DNA of 64,000 bases from the NCBI RefSeq assembly GCF_042453785.1, contig NC_091661.1, forward strand, positions 29,627,501-29,691,500, in the 5' to 3' direction. The position numbers were made by a program, and so were the translations under genes. How positions within the stretch are numbered: the stretch's first letter is position 1; the number at the start of each line of letters is the position of its first letter. This DNA comes from Malus domestica (lineage: Eukaryota; Streptophyta; Magnoliopsida; Rosales; Rosaceae). This document shows positions 46,782 through 58,349 of this stretch, piece by piece. The notes beneath the pieces are model-generated. The model had not been told where the DNA came from. It did no database searches and saw only the letters and a program-made list of their open reading frames with translations.

Positions 46782-47032
46782 CCACAACAAATCGAGAAAA
46801 ACTTATATGCAACAAGATGATATTGCTACATATCGTGTTTTAAGTTGAGTTTTTTTATTTAGGCCACAAATAAGGTCAAATTACGAACTTATACTTTTTA
46901 TACGTACACGTTTGAGAAGAAAAAATTAAACTCGAAATCTCGTGTTCAAAAGTAAAAGTAATAAACCAATTTAACTCCAAACCGCTTGTTGTTCTTTTCC
47001 TTTTTTTTTTATCCATACGCTTTGTTCCCTTT

Positions 47033-47334
47033 GGTATCGTTTGGTATGCAGACGAGACGGGAATGAACGGAATGAGACGAGACGAGACGGAACGGAGAGA
47101 GAGCAAAGATGCCCTCGGATGGAAACAAGAAGGAAGAAGAAAGAGATGAAGATGTTATAATTTTGTGTTCCACGGATGTGGAACGAGTTGTTCCAGGAGG
47201 GTGAGGCGGAACAAAAATTCACTCAAAATTCGTCCCGTGAAACAGTGCGTTCCATCCGTTTTAGATGCACTAAATGTGGGAAGGAACGCCTCATCTTACT
47301 CCGTTTCGTCCCGTTCCACATGTCAAACGGTACC
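47033..47334. mobile_element. Short TIR element related to 13605-15004
   Basis: The left end ggtatcgtttggtatgcaga and the reversed right end ggtaccgtttgacatgt form inverted repeats flanked by cttt/tttag. The right part (ttataattttgtgttccacg ... ccgttccacatgtcaaacgg) matches the right part of the longer element. It lacks the genic-looking middle. Confidence 0.65.
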
Positions 47335-47841
47335 TTTAGTTTAGGCTTTTTACCCCGAAAATTGTCAGTTCCAAGAACACAAACAACTCGGCAAGAAAGC
47401 GAAGTCCTGTTTGCAGTTGGAAAACGTTAAAGAACCCACTGCCACAGTGCCACGTTGTGGACCCCATTCCGACCAGTGTGTTGACGTGTCAACATCAGAA
47501 ACATCACTTGTCAAACAAAATTGTCCAGCCCATAGTCTGTACATACGACTACATCTGCATGTCGTAGTCGTGTGCCGTCTGACTGAATACATGTGTAGCT
47601 TAATCTCATGGGTTGTATATAGTTTAGTGTACGGAAAACCGATTAGATTGATTAAAAACAGACAAGTGTCATTTAAAATATTAAAATAGTGCAATTATTT
47701 GTATAATCACACACTCAACTTCTCGGGTGAATCCCCGTATGCCTTATCTCCAAGCACATCTCAATTTATTTGTAATTTTTGACTTGCTAATCAACCAGTA
47801 AAAATAAACATACACGTATAGGAAGAGAAAACGTGAAATCT

Positions 47842-48057
47842 TTATTTGTCCACGCACATGCCAAAACACTTGGTTGGCATAGTATTGGTGCTACGAAATT
47901 TGTCAGCCTTTTTTTCAACATTGAAGTGTCCTTTACTGCGTTTTGCTTCAATTCTAACCTTACTGTCTTCTATGATTTTCGCCGAGCGAGCTTCTTTGTT
48001 CTTCAGCTTTTCCACTTCCCTTTGTCTTTGCTTCTCAACTTTTGTCTGCTCCATCAT
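47842..48057 (-). pseudogene. Remorin C-terminal remnant or partial gene
   Basis: The minus-strand frame reads KVEKQRQREVEKLKNKEARS, IIEDSKVRIEAKRSKGHFNV and EKKADKFRSTNTMPTKCFGM. This aligns with the last exon of remorins (KKKAEYVEQMKNKIA..., IEAKRGEDLLKAEE.AAKYRATG.APKKLLGCF). The R-I-E-A-K-R core and the terminal Cys are kept, but most other positions differ. No convincing upstream exons were found. A possible short exon on the minus strand ends near 48750 (ESEWLK, then gtatatg), which is weak. It could be a decayed duplicate of the remorin gene 4 kb away, or a diverged small remorin. Confidence 0.6.
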
Positions 48058-49193
48058 GCATGCACAAGCTCATAATTAACCACGAATAGTGATTAACTAA
48101 GAAAAGAAAATCTAGGGACGCGTTATCAATATATATATATATATATATACACACACATAAATATACGTATGTATAATGTATTGCATGACAGATTAGTATA
48201 TATGTCCAACATATATTATAAATCGTTCGGTGTTTTATATATAGATTTAACATTTTGTGTATCATATCTAATGCGTTTTTTCAAGATAAAAAAGACACCA
48301 AAGGCCGTCAATAAGGACATATCTTAGTGTGGCACTTTCCCTACTTCATACGAAAGTTTTGCAAATTTTTGTGATTAATTTTAACCCACTAATATGCTTT
48401 TGCACTACAAGTTAGTGCCATTTTCTTGTTCATTTTTCTTCTTCCAATTAAAGTTTGGGGTGTCCTTTCAAACTAAAAAAAATGATATAATTGATGAACA
48501 CACAAAATTGATATATTTGTTGACACTCTAATACAGATGAGTCTTGTCATTGTATATGTGGGTCACACTTATATTAGAAAGCATAAGCCAATTTTGTGTG
48601 CTCAAATAACATCACTTGTCCAATATTCGTGATTGAATTTGTTTCCGAGAAAGAAAAAAAACCATGCATCTTGAAGACTATATATAAGAAACTTAAGAAA
48701 GCAAAAGAAAATTATTAAAAGGATCTTTGAAATGAATACATATACCTTGAGCCATTCCGATTCCCTTGATGAATCGAATTAGTCAATATTTTATACTTTA
48801 CTCAATACACTTGATCGATGTAATTAGTTGCCTTCTTGTTGCTTGATTGAGAAAATTGTGAGCAATAATCTTGGCACCAAATATATATATACATAGTCGT
48901 TGGTCTTCCATAATCCACCCAACAAATTAAAACTCTTTATTGGTTTCATTACAGCACAACATAATGTGGTGTATAATGCTTATGATCGAGAAATAAAATA
49001 CAACACTCGAAATCTTATAATTATTTCCATATAAATTACACCCTCTCCCAATTAATAAATAGAGGGGCATGCCAAAAGTTATGGATAAAAGTGGTCACAT
49101 GCATGTCTTATTATGTATACATAAATAGCTACACATAAGATTATAGAAACCCCATGCTGCCATGCATGCTTCACAGCTTCAGTCCTTGTATCA
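48058..49193. other. Spacer; right part belongs to a duplicated block
   Basis: An (AT)n run lies at 48129-48150. From about 48888 on, the sequence (cgttggtcttccataatcc...) matches 52410 onward. It is the 3' flank of the duplicated cytochrome b561 block. Confidence 0.6.
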
Positions 49194-50118
49194 TCAAATA
49201 GAAGAATAGCTGTAGTAAACTTCTACGGGAGGTGGAGCTTCAGAAATTACCGAGAATATAACAAAGACTCCGAACAATACTGTGATGATGGTGGTGAAGT
49301 TGACGAGAAAGGCCTCGGTCCCAAATTTATCGAGTCCCGATCTCTCGAGGAATGTGAGCTTCTCTAAGAACCCTAATGAAGAATCGCCAACAGCCAGTAC
49401 GTACACGATGATTCCAAACACCACATGCCATAGAATAGACTCCCTCCTCAGTGTAGGACTCCCTCCGGGGAAGAAGAAGGTCACGAACCCATATGTCCAC
49501 TACCCATTCAGATCGATATGTCCAAATTTAGAGGAAAATAGAAAAATTAAAAGTATAAATAATAACCCCTAAATAGCCAGTTTCACAAGAAATATGATCA
49601 CGATTGTTTAATTTGCGCATGTATGTGAGTGACTGTCAGTTGTTGATTCATATGTATATGGTTCAATAAGATTGACATGCGTACATTAACAATAAAACCA
49701 CTCACACCAGCGAGGAAAATTGTCGAAAGCAAACATCGTAGGTGGTATTAGAGAATACTTGAATACCATAGAGAACGATCACCCCAATTCCAATCCAGGC
49801 GTGCAAACTGTACATATTGGCAATTCCACTCACATTGTGGTTCTTGAACGCAAGATAAATACCAATGATCCCAAGAGCCAATGCGAGAGCATGAAGAACC
49901 AAGTGTATCACTTTCTTCATCTTTTTATTGAAAGGCAGTGATTTGTAACTAACCATGGCTGCAATTTTTGGTTGTACAAATCAAGGTTCGACAGTCAGAC
50001 CAAGTGAAAAACTCAATATACCGCAAGTGCGGAAATATTTTGCAAAAATCACAAACTAGTTTTAATTACCTTCTCCTCCCAAGATAATTAAGCCAAGTAA
50101 CATGAGAACAGGATGGAG
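49194..50118 (-). pseudogene. Cytochrome b561 (ascorbate ferrireductase) copy 1, lacking exon 1
   Basis: Three exons are present: 50118-50070 (LHPVLMLLGLIILGGE), 49958-49759 (AMVSYKSLPFNKKMKKVIHL ... GIGVIVLYGIQ) and 49499-49194 (WTYGFVTFFFPGGSPTLRRE ... SEAPPPVEVYYSYSSI, stop). Phases match copy 2. Conserved His residues of the b561 core (LHPVLM, LVLHALAL, YSLHAWIG, LWHVVFG) are kept, so the four haem-ligand positions remain. Exon 1, coding for the first membrane helix, is not found in the 2.5 kb upstream. The coding part has no stops, so the gene may use another first exon or be a recent 5'-truncated duplicate. b561 proteins move electrons from cytosolic ascorbate across membranes. Confidence 0.8.
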
Positions 50119-50341
50119 CTGTACCAGAAAAAAAAAAGAAAAAAAAAGGAAATATTACGAATTTAGAATGACAACATAAAAGCAGGTGTATGATAACACA
50201 AATGAAATATCACCAATGATGTTTGAACGTTGCGTTAATGGTTTCTCTGAGTTCTGACCTTAATGACCTTTTTTCTTTTCTTCAGTAATCACTTATTGTA
50301 CTATACATGCTAATTAAAAAAATTATTTGTTTTATTCTCAG

Positions 50342-51287
50342 GATATTTACAAGAATACCCACAAGAAATGAAGAAGGAACTACCTATTGATAAGATTCCA
50401 AACAGATGTGTTTCTATTTTTACACATGGTTGGGAGATATCCGTCGGAGTAAAAACTACTAATCTAAGCCAACTGATTCTCAAAGAGTGGAAAAAAAAGA
50501 AGCATGAGCAGTATGTATTCTAAATTCTTTATTAAATTTGTTATAAGAAATCTAACATTATATATACTTTTAATATATAGGTGGCGTATGAAAAAGGCGG
50601 TAGAAGAATTAAAACCTTCAACAACTCCTCACATCATACGCATTTGGAATAAAGTCCAAAAAATTAGGTACAACACCATTTCTTACCTATTTATGTTTAA
50701 TTGCATTCTCCATATCATTCTACAAATTAATTATCTCAAATTTAAAAAATTTAAAAAAAACAATTTATGGGTGCAAGAAAAAGATTAATAGTGATCAAAC
50801 AACTTTTCTAAATACAGTAACTCTTCTCTTATTTTCATATGAATGTATACTATCAATTCAAATTGCATTCAATTTTCAAATAGAAATAAAATTGCATTTT
50901 TCTATCAGTTTTACAAGCATCACACCCGTCTTAAAGTACAAAAGTTGAAGTACAAGATTAAGGTAACATTTCTTACTATTTAATTTTGTAAACATGATTA
51001 CAATTAGTTACTTCAAACTTGACAATTTATTTATTTTTCAGTGTTCTAAAAGTAACTGGAGTAAAAGTATTGCTATGGGAAAATTATCGAAGTTAAAGGT
51101 ATTTAGGTTAAATTGCTTACAATCTTTATATTTGGGATTGTGCATTATAATGCATTATTCACATCTTAATCAGTTAGACTTCTTAATTTATCATCATTGC
51201 TTGCAGATTAACCATGAAAATCTAAAGCATCAAGTGCAAGCAAATGGATGGCAAGTATGGCGGAAGGACGAAAAACTTGACAACTAG
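50342..51287 (+). CDS. Unidentified multi-exon coding-like region
   Basis: Five segments with good GT-AG borders lie on the plus strand: 50342-50510, 50581-50667, 50909-50962, 51042-51098 and 51207-51287 (ending TAG). The products are very Lys-rich (LPIDKIPNRCVSIFTHGWEI..., EWKKKKHEQ-WRMKKAVEELK, then KHHTRLKVQKLKYKIK, SKSIAMGKLSKLK and INHENLKHQVQANGWQVW). Phases fit between the 1st and 2nd and among the last three. The 2nd to 3rd join does not keep frame, so it is either broken or wrongly modelled. No start exon was found. I do not recognise the family. It sits where exon 1 of the neighbouring b561 copy would be expected. Confidence 0.3.
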
Positions 51288-51674
51288 ATATTCATTATTC
51301 GTGAAATCAAGAATGTCTTTATTTGTGAAGTCAAGCATTAACTAGATATTCATTATGTAAAACTAAATTATTGCTCCTATCAGTTGTGTCCATTCTTGAT
51401 TTGATGAAATCCACTTTATTTTTTTTTCTTCGTATTCCTACATAAACCCAAAAAAGAAAGAGAACGCAATATTTTTTTTTTTGACAAAAGAAAAGATAAC
51501 ATGGGGAAAAATATATGCAATAACAGTAACTTGCATATTAATATCAATGCAGAGAAGAGCTACTTAATGTTTTTATCTACTCTTTTTTTATTTACATCTA
51601 CTTACTATTGTTCATGAACTTTAGATAGGAACTTGAATCCAAATATCTCATGTTGTTTGACAATTGTATGAATA
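51288..51674. other. Intergenic spacer
   Basis: AT-rich; no element or gene is recognised. Confidence 0.4.
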
Positions 51675-51679
51675 ACATT

Positions 51680-52200
51680 TGTTTGTACCATACTTGACCA
51701 ATCCCGAAACTACCGAGCACCGGCCAACGCTATACTGTCAAGGACCCAGAAGAGTTCCCCTCCGACCAGGAGGCCAATCACTACTCGACACGTGTCAAGA
51801 TTAGAAGCCAATCAGAGCGCAGCACGTGTCGACATCAAGAACCAATCACAACATGACACATGTCAATGTGACAAAGCTACAAGTTTTTCTATAAATAGGG
51901 GTCATTCCCCCACAATATTGCCTAATGCCATTTTGTGTTAAATCATTCACAAGAACTCACTAAATTGAGAGCTTGATCCTTTCTACTTGTGTAAGCCCTT
52001 CACTACTAATAAGAACTCCTCTACTCCGTGGACGTAGCCAATCTGGGTGAACCACGTACATCCTGTGTTTGCTTCTCTGTCTCTATTCATTTACGTACTT
52101 ATCCTCACTAGTGACTGAAGCAACCAAGCAACCAAGCGAAGGTCACAAAACCTGACACTTTCTGTTGTACCAAAGTCTTCGCTGATTTTGTGCATCAACA
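51680..52200 (+). mobile_element. Solo LTR
   Basis: 521 bp from TGTTTGTACC to CATCAACA. A perfect 5-bp duplication, acatt, flanks it (51675-51679 and 52201-52205). It contains a TATA box (tataaataggggtcattccc at 51890-51910) and the LTR-like phrase 'cgtggacgtagccaatctgg...gaaccacg'. The ends and that phrase resemble the LTRs of elements A and C, so it is probably from a related Gypsy lineage. Confidence 0.88.
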
Positions 52201-52708
52201 ACATTTAAATCATTACTTTACGCAAATTGAAAACAAAAAACATGACAACTTATTAAGACTTGCATGGTAAAGAAAAAGTTCATCTTTGCACAATACATTT
52301 AAAGTATATCTTGACAATTACAATGAAAAAAAAAAACTAACATAATACACCTTTAGGGGCGCGTAGCACCCGTGATGCAAAAATAGTATATATATATATA
52401 TATATATAATCGTTGGTCTTCCATAATCCGGCCAACAAATTAAAACTAATTATTGGTTTCATTTACATCACAACATAATGGTGGTGTATTATGCTCATGA
52501 TCGAGAAATAAAATACAACATGCGTTTTAAGATTGCTCGAAATCTTACAATTATCTCTACATAAATTACACCCTCGCCCAATTAAATAGAAATAAATAAA
52601 TTGAGGCATGCCAATAATTATGGATAAAAAAAGTGGTCACATGTCTTATTATGTATGCATAAATAGCTACACATAAAATTATAGAAACCCCATGCTGCCA
52701 TGAATGCT

Positions 52709-55700
52709 TCAGTCCTTATATATAGAAGAATGGATGTTGTCATCTTCAACGGGAGCTGGAGCTTCAGAAATTACCGAGAGTATAACGAAGATTCCGAACA
52801 GTACTGTGATGATTGCGGTGAAGTTGACAAGAAAGGCCTCGGCCCCAAACTTATCGAGTCCCGAGTTCTCGAGGAATGTGAGCTTCTCTAAGAACCCTAA
52901 TGAAGCATTGCCAACAGCCAGTAAGTACACGATGATTCCAAACACCACATGCCATGGAATAGACTCACTCTTCAGTGTCGGACTTCCTCCGGGGTAGAAG
53001 AAGGTCAGGAACCCATATATCCACTGCATTCATATTGATATGTTCTAACGTAGATAAATAAAAGCCCTAAATAACCAGTTTCTTGAGAAATATTAACCAT
53101 AATTGTCTGCGCATGCATGTGAGTGGTTGTCAGTTGTTGATGCATGTATATGGTTCAATAAAATTGACATGTGTACATTAACGTGTTAAAAAGTAAATTG
53201 CTTACTAATTACTTGTTAGTAAATGGTTTACTTAGTAGATTTTCTATGTCATTTTGTGAAACTGTTTTCTGTTGAGATAGCTTGAGCTCATATGCCAAGT
53301 GTAGGCCTTAGATCAGATTTCATTCTAATGGCTCACATGCCTTGTAATTGCCATGTGTCATAATCACAATGGCTTATGTATTGAATGGTGATGATGACTA
53401 ATGTAAGGAATGAATGAATATATGAAAGTGGAGCACCATTCTAAACGGTTAGAATCTTGCTATTATGAAATATTCTCTCTGCGTCTCTCTCTAGCTTTTC
53501 TTCTCTCTTCATTCTTCTTGCTCTCTTCGAAATCCAAATGATCAGATTAATGGAAGCTTACTCAAATCTTTGTAAACCGAACTGTAATAACAGGAGAATA
53601 TGCAGTACTCGAGAGAGAGAGAGAGATTTAGAGAGAGAAGTTGATACTTTCATATGTCATATTTCAGTTACTTCAATCTTACAATATCAAGACTATATAC
53701 TATATGAAACTGCCTAAGTCACAATATAACTAACTCTAACAGCCTTCCTAATCTTTTGACAAGTGTCTTCATATTCTACCATTGGATTACTATCCTTAAC
53801 AATCTTAACATGGTATCGCGAGCCTAGGTTCTATCTGGAATCGAGGCATCGGATCTGTGAGGGTTGTGCTCGGAAATCCAACGTGAAATTTCTAGCTCAG
53901 TTCATTGATTCAGGTCTCAAATGGCTGGGTTAAGTGGTGGTCATCTTTGGACTTCAATATTCAATGGTAACAACTATGAATTTTGGAAGATCCGAATGAG
54001 AACCATTTTCAAATGCATGGAATATGGGATTTGGTTGAAAAGGGTTTTGAAATTCCAGAATCGAAGGGGAAGAAGGTCGAAGCGGAAGGCTCATTAGATT
54101 CAGAGAAAACTTCTTTGAGTGATAAGCCAATGAAGGATGCTAAGGCGTTGGGTATCATTCAAAAAGCAGTTTCGGAGGATATTTTTCCTAGAATCTCAAA
54201 TGAGGAGACCTCAAAGGGCGTTTGGGATATTTTACACCAGGAATTTCATGGTGATAAACAAGTGAGATCCATCAAACTACAGGGTCTACATCGTGATTTC
54301 GAGTACACAAGGATGAAGGATGATGAAACCTTGTCTGTGTATCTCACTCGTCTTCTCGAGCTGGTGAATCAAATGAAAAGGTATGAGAAAGATTTACCCA
54401 GAGAGCGTTTGGTTCATAAATTGCTTATAAGCTTGACCAAAGAATTTGATCCAGTTTGCTATATGATCAAGCAAACTAAGGACATTGAAACTATTGAGGT
54501 GCAAGAAGTTATTGCTTCTTTGAGAGGATTTTCATAACGCCTTGATAGGCATGCTCAGAATACCACTGAGAGAGCTTTTAGTAGTATGAGTGTGAATCCA
54601 AAAGGAACTCAATCAAATCCCTCTTTTGGTAACTCTAAACCAAAGAAGAACTGGAAATCGAAGGGAAAGAAATATGACCCTAAACCTCATAACTTTGTCA
54701 ATCAAGGTGGCAAAAATGATCAAGGAGGAAAACCATATCAGGCTAAGGGAAAATGCAAACATTATGATAAGCTACACTATGGTGAGTGTTGGTTTAAAGG
54801 GAAGCTAAAATGCCATGGTTGCAATCGATTTGGTCATTTTATCAAGGATTGTGATCAACCAAACAAGGCTAGAAAGCTTGTAAACTTTGCCAATCAGGTA
54901 ACAGAACCTGCAACCATGTTTTATGCCTGTCATTCTGTTACTATTGGAAGAAATATGAACATATGGTATGTAGACAGTGCACGTAGTAATCATATGACCT
55001 CTCATGAATCTTTACTTATTGATGTTGATAAAAATGTGAAGTGTAGAGTTAACATGGGCACTGGAGATTTAGTGCAGTCAATAGGCAAAAGTACCCTGGT
55101 TATAGAGATGAAAGGTGTGACTAGATATATTAAAGAGGTTATGATTGTACCTGGATTGGATAAAAATTTATTGAGTGTATGGTAGATGGTAGAACATGGA
55201 TATTGGCTTGTGTTTGGTGATTACATGGTTGATATATATGCAGATAGACAGATGGAAGATTTGATTGCAAGTGTTCAAATGAAAGGAAACAGATGTTTTC
55301 CCTTAAGTCTAGAATATGTTAATCCTCTTATGACTAATAGAGCAACTGTTGAAAAGTCGTCTTGGTTGTGGCATAGAAGATATGGACATCTAAACTACAT
55401 CAGTTTGATGCTCTTGCAAGAGGAGGAAATGGTGCAGGGTTTACCTAGACTACAAGTCACTGAGCATGTTTGCTATGGAACTGATTCACTCTGATATCTG
55501 TGGTCCAATGCAGATCACTACTCTTGGAGGGAACACATTATTCCTTACCTTTATTGATGATCACACTAAAATGTGTTAGGTGTTCTTTTTGCAGCACAAG
55601 TCACAAGTCTTCAACATTTTCTTGGAATGAGGGTAACTCAAATTGAAGGGAGTATATTTATACATTAGAAAAAATATGCTTTGACACTCTTGGATAAATT

Positions 55701-58349
55701 TGGGCTCAAAGACTGCAAGCTAGTGAGCACTCCATTGGTTACAACTGAAAATTTGAGAAGTGATGATAATAGTGAACCCGCAGATGAAAGTTTATACAGG
55801 AAAATTGTTGGGAGTCTGCTACCAAACTAGATATTATGTTCTCTGGTAGCCTACTTGCATGATTCATGCATAAACCTTCCAAGAAGCACTATGGAACTAC
55901 TAAAAGGGTTCTAAGGTATATCCAGGGAACAATTGATTTTGGGATTGAATATGTGGTTGGAAAGTCTACTCTATTAATTGGCTACTGTGATAGTAACTGT
56001 AGTGGATTTGAGGAGGACATGAAAAACACCTCATGGTATGCTTTTTCATTTGGAAGTGGGGCATTTTCATGGGCCTCAGTTAAACAACACAGTGTGGCAC
56101 TCTCAACTGCAGAAGTTGAGTATGTCAGCATAGCTGAAGCAACTACACATGCCATTTGGTTTAGATTTGTGCTTGAAGACTTTGGAGAAGAGCACGCCAC
56201 TGCAACTCCCTTATTCTGTGATAACACCTCAGCTATAGCTATGTCTAAGAACCCTATGTTTCATCAGAGAACCAAACATATTGGCAGAAAGTTTCACTTC
56301 ATTAGAGATGCAATTCAAGAATGATTGATTGATTTGATTTACTACAAGAGTGAAGAACAGATTGCAGACATCTTTACAAAGGCTCTTCCCAAAGACAGGT
56401 TCAACTACCTGAGAAGCCTACTTGGTGTGAAATCAGTTAGCAATTTAGAAGGGAGTGTTGAAAAGTAAATTGCTTACTAATTACTTGTTAGTAAATGGTT
56501 TACTTAGTAGATTTTTTATTTGTCATTTTGTGAAACTGTTTTCTGTTGAGATAGCTTAAGCTCCTATGTCAAGTGTAGGCCTTAGATCAGTTTTCATTCT
56601 AATGGCTCACATGCCTTGTAATTGCCATGTGTCATAATCACAATGGCTTATGTATTGAATGGTGATGATGACTGATGTAAGGAATGAATGAACATATGAA
56701 AGTGGAGCACCATTCTAAACGGTTAGAATGTTGCTGTTATGAAATATTCTCTCTGCTTCTCTCTCTAGCTTTTCTTCTCTCTTCATTCTTCTTGCTCTCT
56801 TCAAAATCCAAATGATCAGATTAATGGAAGCTTACTCAAATCTTAACATAACGACTAAAACCACTCACACGAGCGTGGACAATTGTCGAAAACAATCCTC
56901 GTGGTTGGGATTAGGGTATACCTGAATTCCATAGAGAACAATCACCCCAATTCCAATCCAGGAGTGCAAACTGTACAGATTGGCAATTCCACTCTCATTG
57001 TGGTTCTTGAACACAAGATAAATACCAATGATCCCAAGAGCCAATGCGAGGGTATGAAGAACCAAGTGTATCACTTTCTTCGTCTCTTTATTGAAAGGCA
57101 GTGATTTGTGACTAACAATGGCTGCAATTTTTGGTTTTACGAATCAAGGTTCGACAGTTAGACCAAATGAAAAACTCAGCACGTAAAATTTACCACAAGA
57201 TCAACCATCATGCTACGAAAATATTTTGCAAAAATCACAAGCTAGTTTTAATTACCTTCACCTCCCATGATAATTATGCCAAGTAACATGAGAACAGGAT
57301 GGAGCTGTACCAGAAAAACAAAAAAAACAAGGAAATTAATATTATGAATTTAGAATGACTATATAAAAGCGCAGTGAGAATAGTAAATATTTTAGTTTTT
57401 TTCTCTATCACTCTCTTCCTCTCTCCTTTGATTTCAAAAATAAAAATAAAAATAAATTTCACACACAAAGGGTGTGCCCATATGCTAGTGTAATTAATGA
57501 TAATCCTCCATTCAGATATTTCCAGAAGCAGATAAATACGTGAGTTGTTTGACCTCTGTGTCACAACAAACTTGGACAGGCATGTGAATGTCCACACTCT
57601 TACACTCACATTTATTAATTTCTATCCCATTAATTCCAACTACCAACCATTTTTCTGGAAGCCAGATGCCATACGTGTTCTCATAATCTGATTTAAAAAA
57701 TAATCAATTATCGTGGTCCATAAAATATATTATTAAAAAACTATTATTGACATTTCGAAAAAACAGTCATATTAGAATCATCGCATTGTGTCAAGCGTAG
57801 ACGTATTTTTGGTAAGAATGGTGGGTGAACTTGTGAAAGGTACTTAACCGTTTCTAAAAATAATCAGAAAATTAGAAAGGGTTTAAGGGTCCATGCATCA
57901 TTAGTTTCACCTACAATTAAGCAAAAGGCAACCCTAGCTTACTATTGTTAACAAAAGAACCAGCCTGCGTTAAGACCGGCATGTTAGAAGGAGTTGCACT
58001 TTAATTGTGTCCTATAACGCTACTAAACTCAATTAGTATATGACTAAATTGTTATTGGCGCTACAAAAACGAGTATATCAATCGAGAAGAAGCATAACTT
58101 TAGCATCAAATTAAGGCACGTATATAGAAAATCAATACAAAATAAGAAGTTATTTCTACACCTAAGAAAACCCAGAAATGGAGAGTGAGAGAGAGAGAGA
58201 CGTACGTTGAAGATGAGGTTCTTGTTGGTAGCTTCCCATGCCAAACCTCCTCTGAAATGAATGGTCCAAACCAACACCAAAGCCAAAGCCGTAACCCCGA
58301 GCGTGTGTACCACAAACGTGAAGGCAACCGCCGGTACCTTTAACGCCAT
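52709..58349 (-). CDS. Transmembrane ascorbate ferrireductase / cytochrome b561, copy 2
   Basis: Four exons: 58349-58206, 57304-57256, 57121-56922 and 53023-52709 (708 nt, 235 residues), GT-AG and in phase. The product begins MALKVPAVAFTFVVHTLGVT, AWEATNKNLIFN and runs through LHPVLMLLGIIIMGGEA, LVLHTLALALGIIGIYLVFK, YSLHSWIGIGVIVLYGIQ-WI and IPWHVVFGIIVYLLAV. It ends APAPVEDDNIHSSIYKD. Six hydrophobic segments and the conserved His pairs are those of plant CYB561 proteins. These pass electrons from ascorbate across the tonoplast or plasma membrane to monodehydroascorbate or ferric iron. The C-terminus is changed from the usual ...SYSSI. Intron 3 is about 3.9 kb because it holds a copia element in the opposite orientation; the splice sites are kept. 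Confidence 0.9.
53571..53801 (-). mobile_element. Nested solo LTR inside the 5' LTR of copia 2
   Basis: 231 bp with ends tgtaaaccg ... ccttaaca (minus strand TGTTAAGG ... TTTACA). It is flanked by a perfect duplication, atctt (53566-53570 and 53802-53806). It is absent from the 3' LTR of the same element, so it inserted after copia 2. It contains a (GA)n run at 53609-53625. Confidence 0.85.
53921..56440 (+). pseudogene. Copia 2 gag-pol remnant with large deletion
   Basis: Gag (53921-54537, shifted) reads SGGHLWTSIFNGNNYEFWKI and ARLLELVNQMKRYEKDLPRE-like parts. A zinc knuckle CHGCNRFGHFIKDC lies at 54811-54852. The protease region reads WYVDSARSNHM (about 54964), with D-S-A in place of D-S-G. 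The pre-integrase HRRYGHLNYISL is near 55372, and the integrase start (HSDICGPM, FIDDHTKM) is at 55485-55570. At about 55615 the text jumps to the last part of RT (LGMRVTQIEGSIFIH). RNase H (55866-56324) and a DIFTKALPKDRF tail at 56365-56400 follow. Most of integrase and RT are gone. Confidence 0.88.

Larger units (their letters stand above)
53184..56848 (+). mobile_element. Ty1/copia retrotransposon 2, internally deleted, in b561 intron 3
   Basis: It runs from TGTTAAAAAG (53184) to TCTTAACA (56848), flanked by a perfect duplication, taacg (53179-53183 and 56849-56853). The 5' LTR is 53184-53810 (about 391 bp plus a nested solo LTR) and the 3' LTR is 56456-56848 (393 bp). The PBS tggtatcgcgagcc (53811-53824) resembles the initiator-Met site, and the purine tract agaagggag precedes 56456. 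The b561 copy 1 intron shows the matching empty site near 49690-49700. Confidence 0.93.

Noticed and set aside
46636-46848. Open frame of three identical nine-residue repeats
   Set aside because: The repeat is a 27-bp DNA duplication next to a MITE; no promoter, homology or conserved context.
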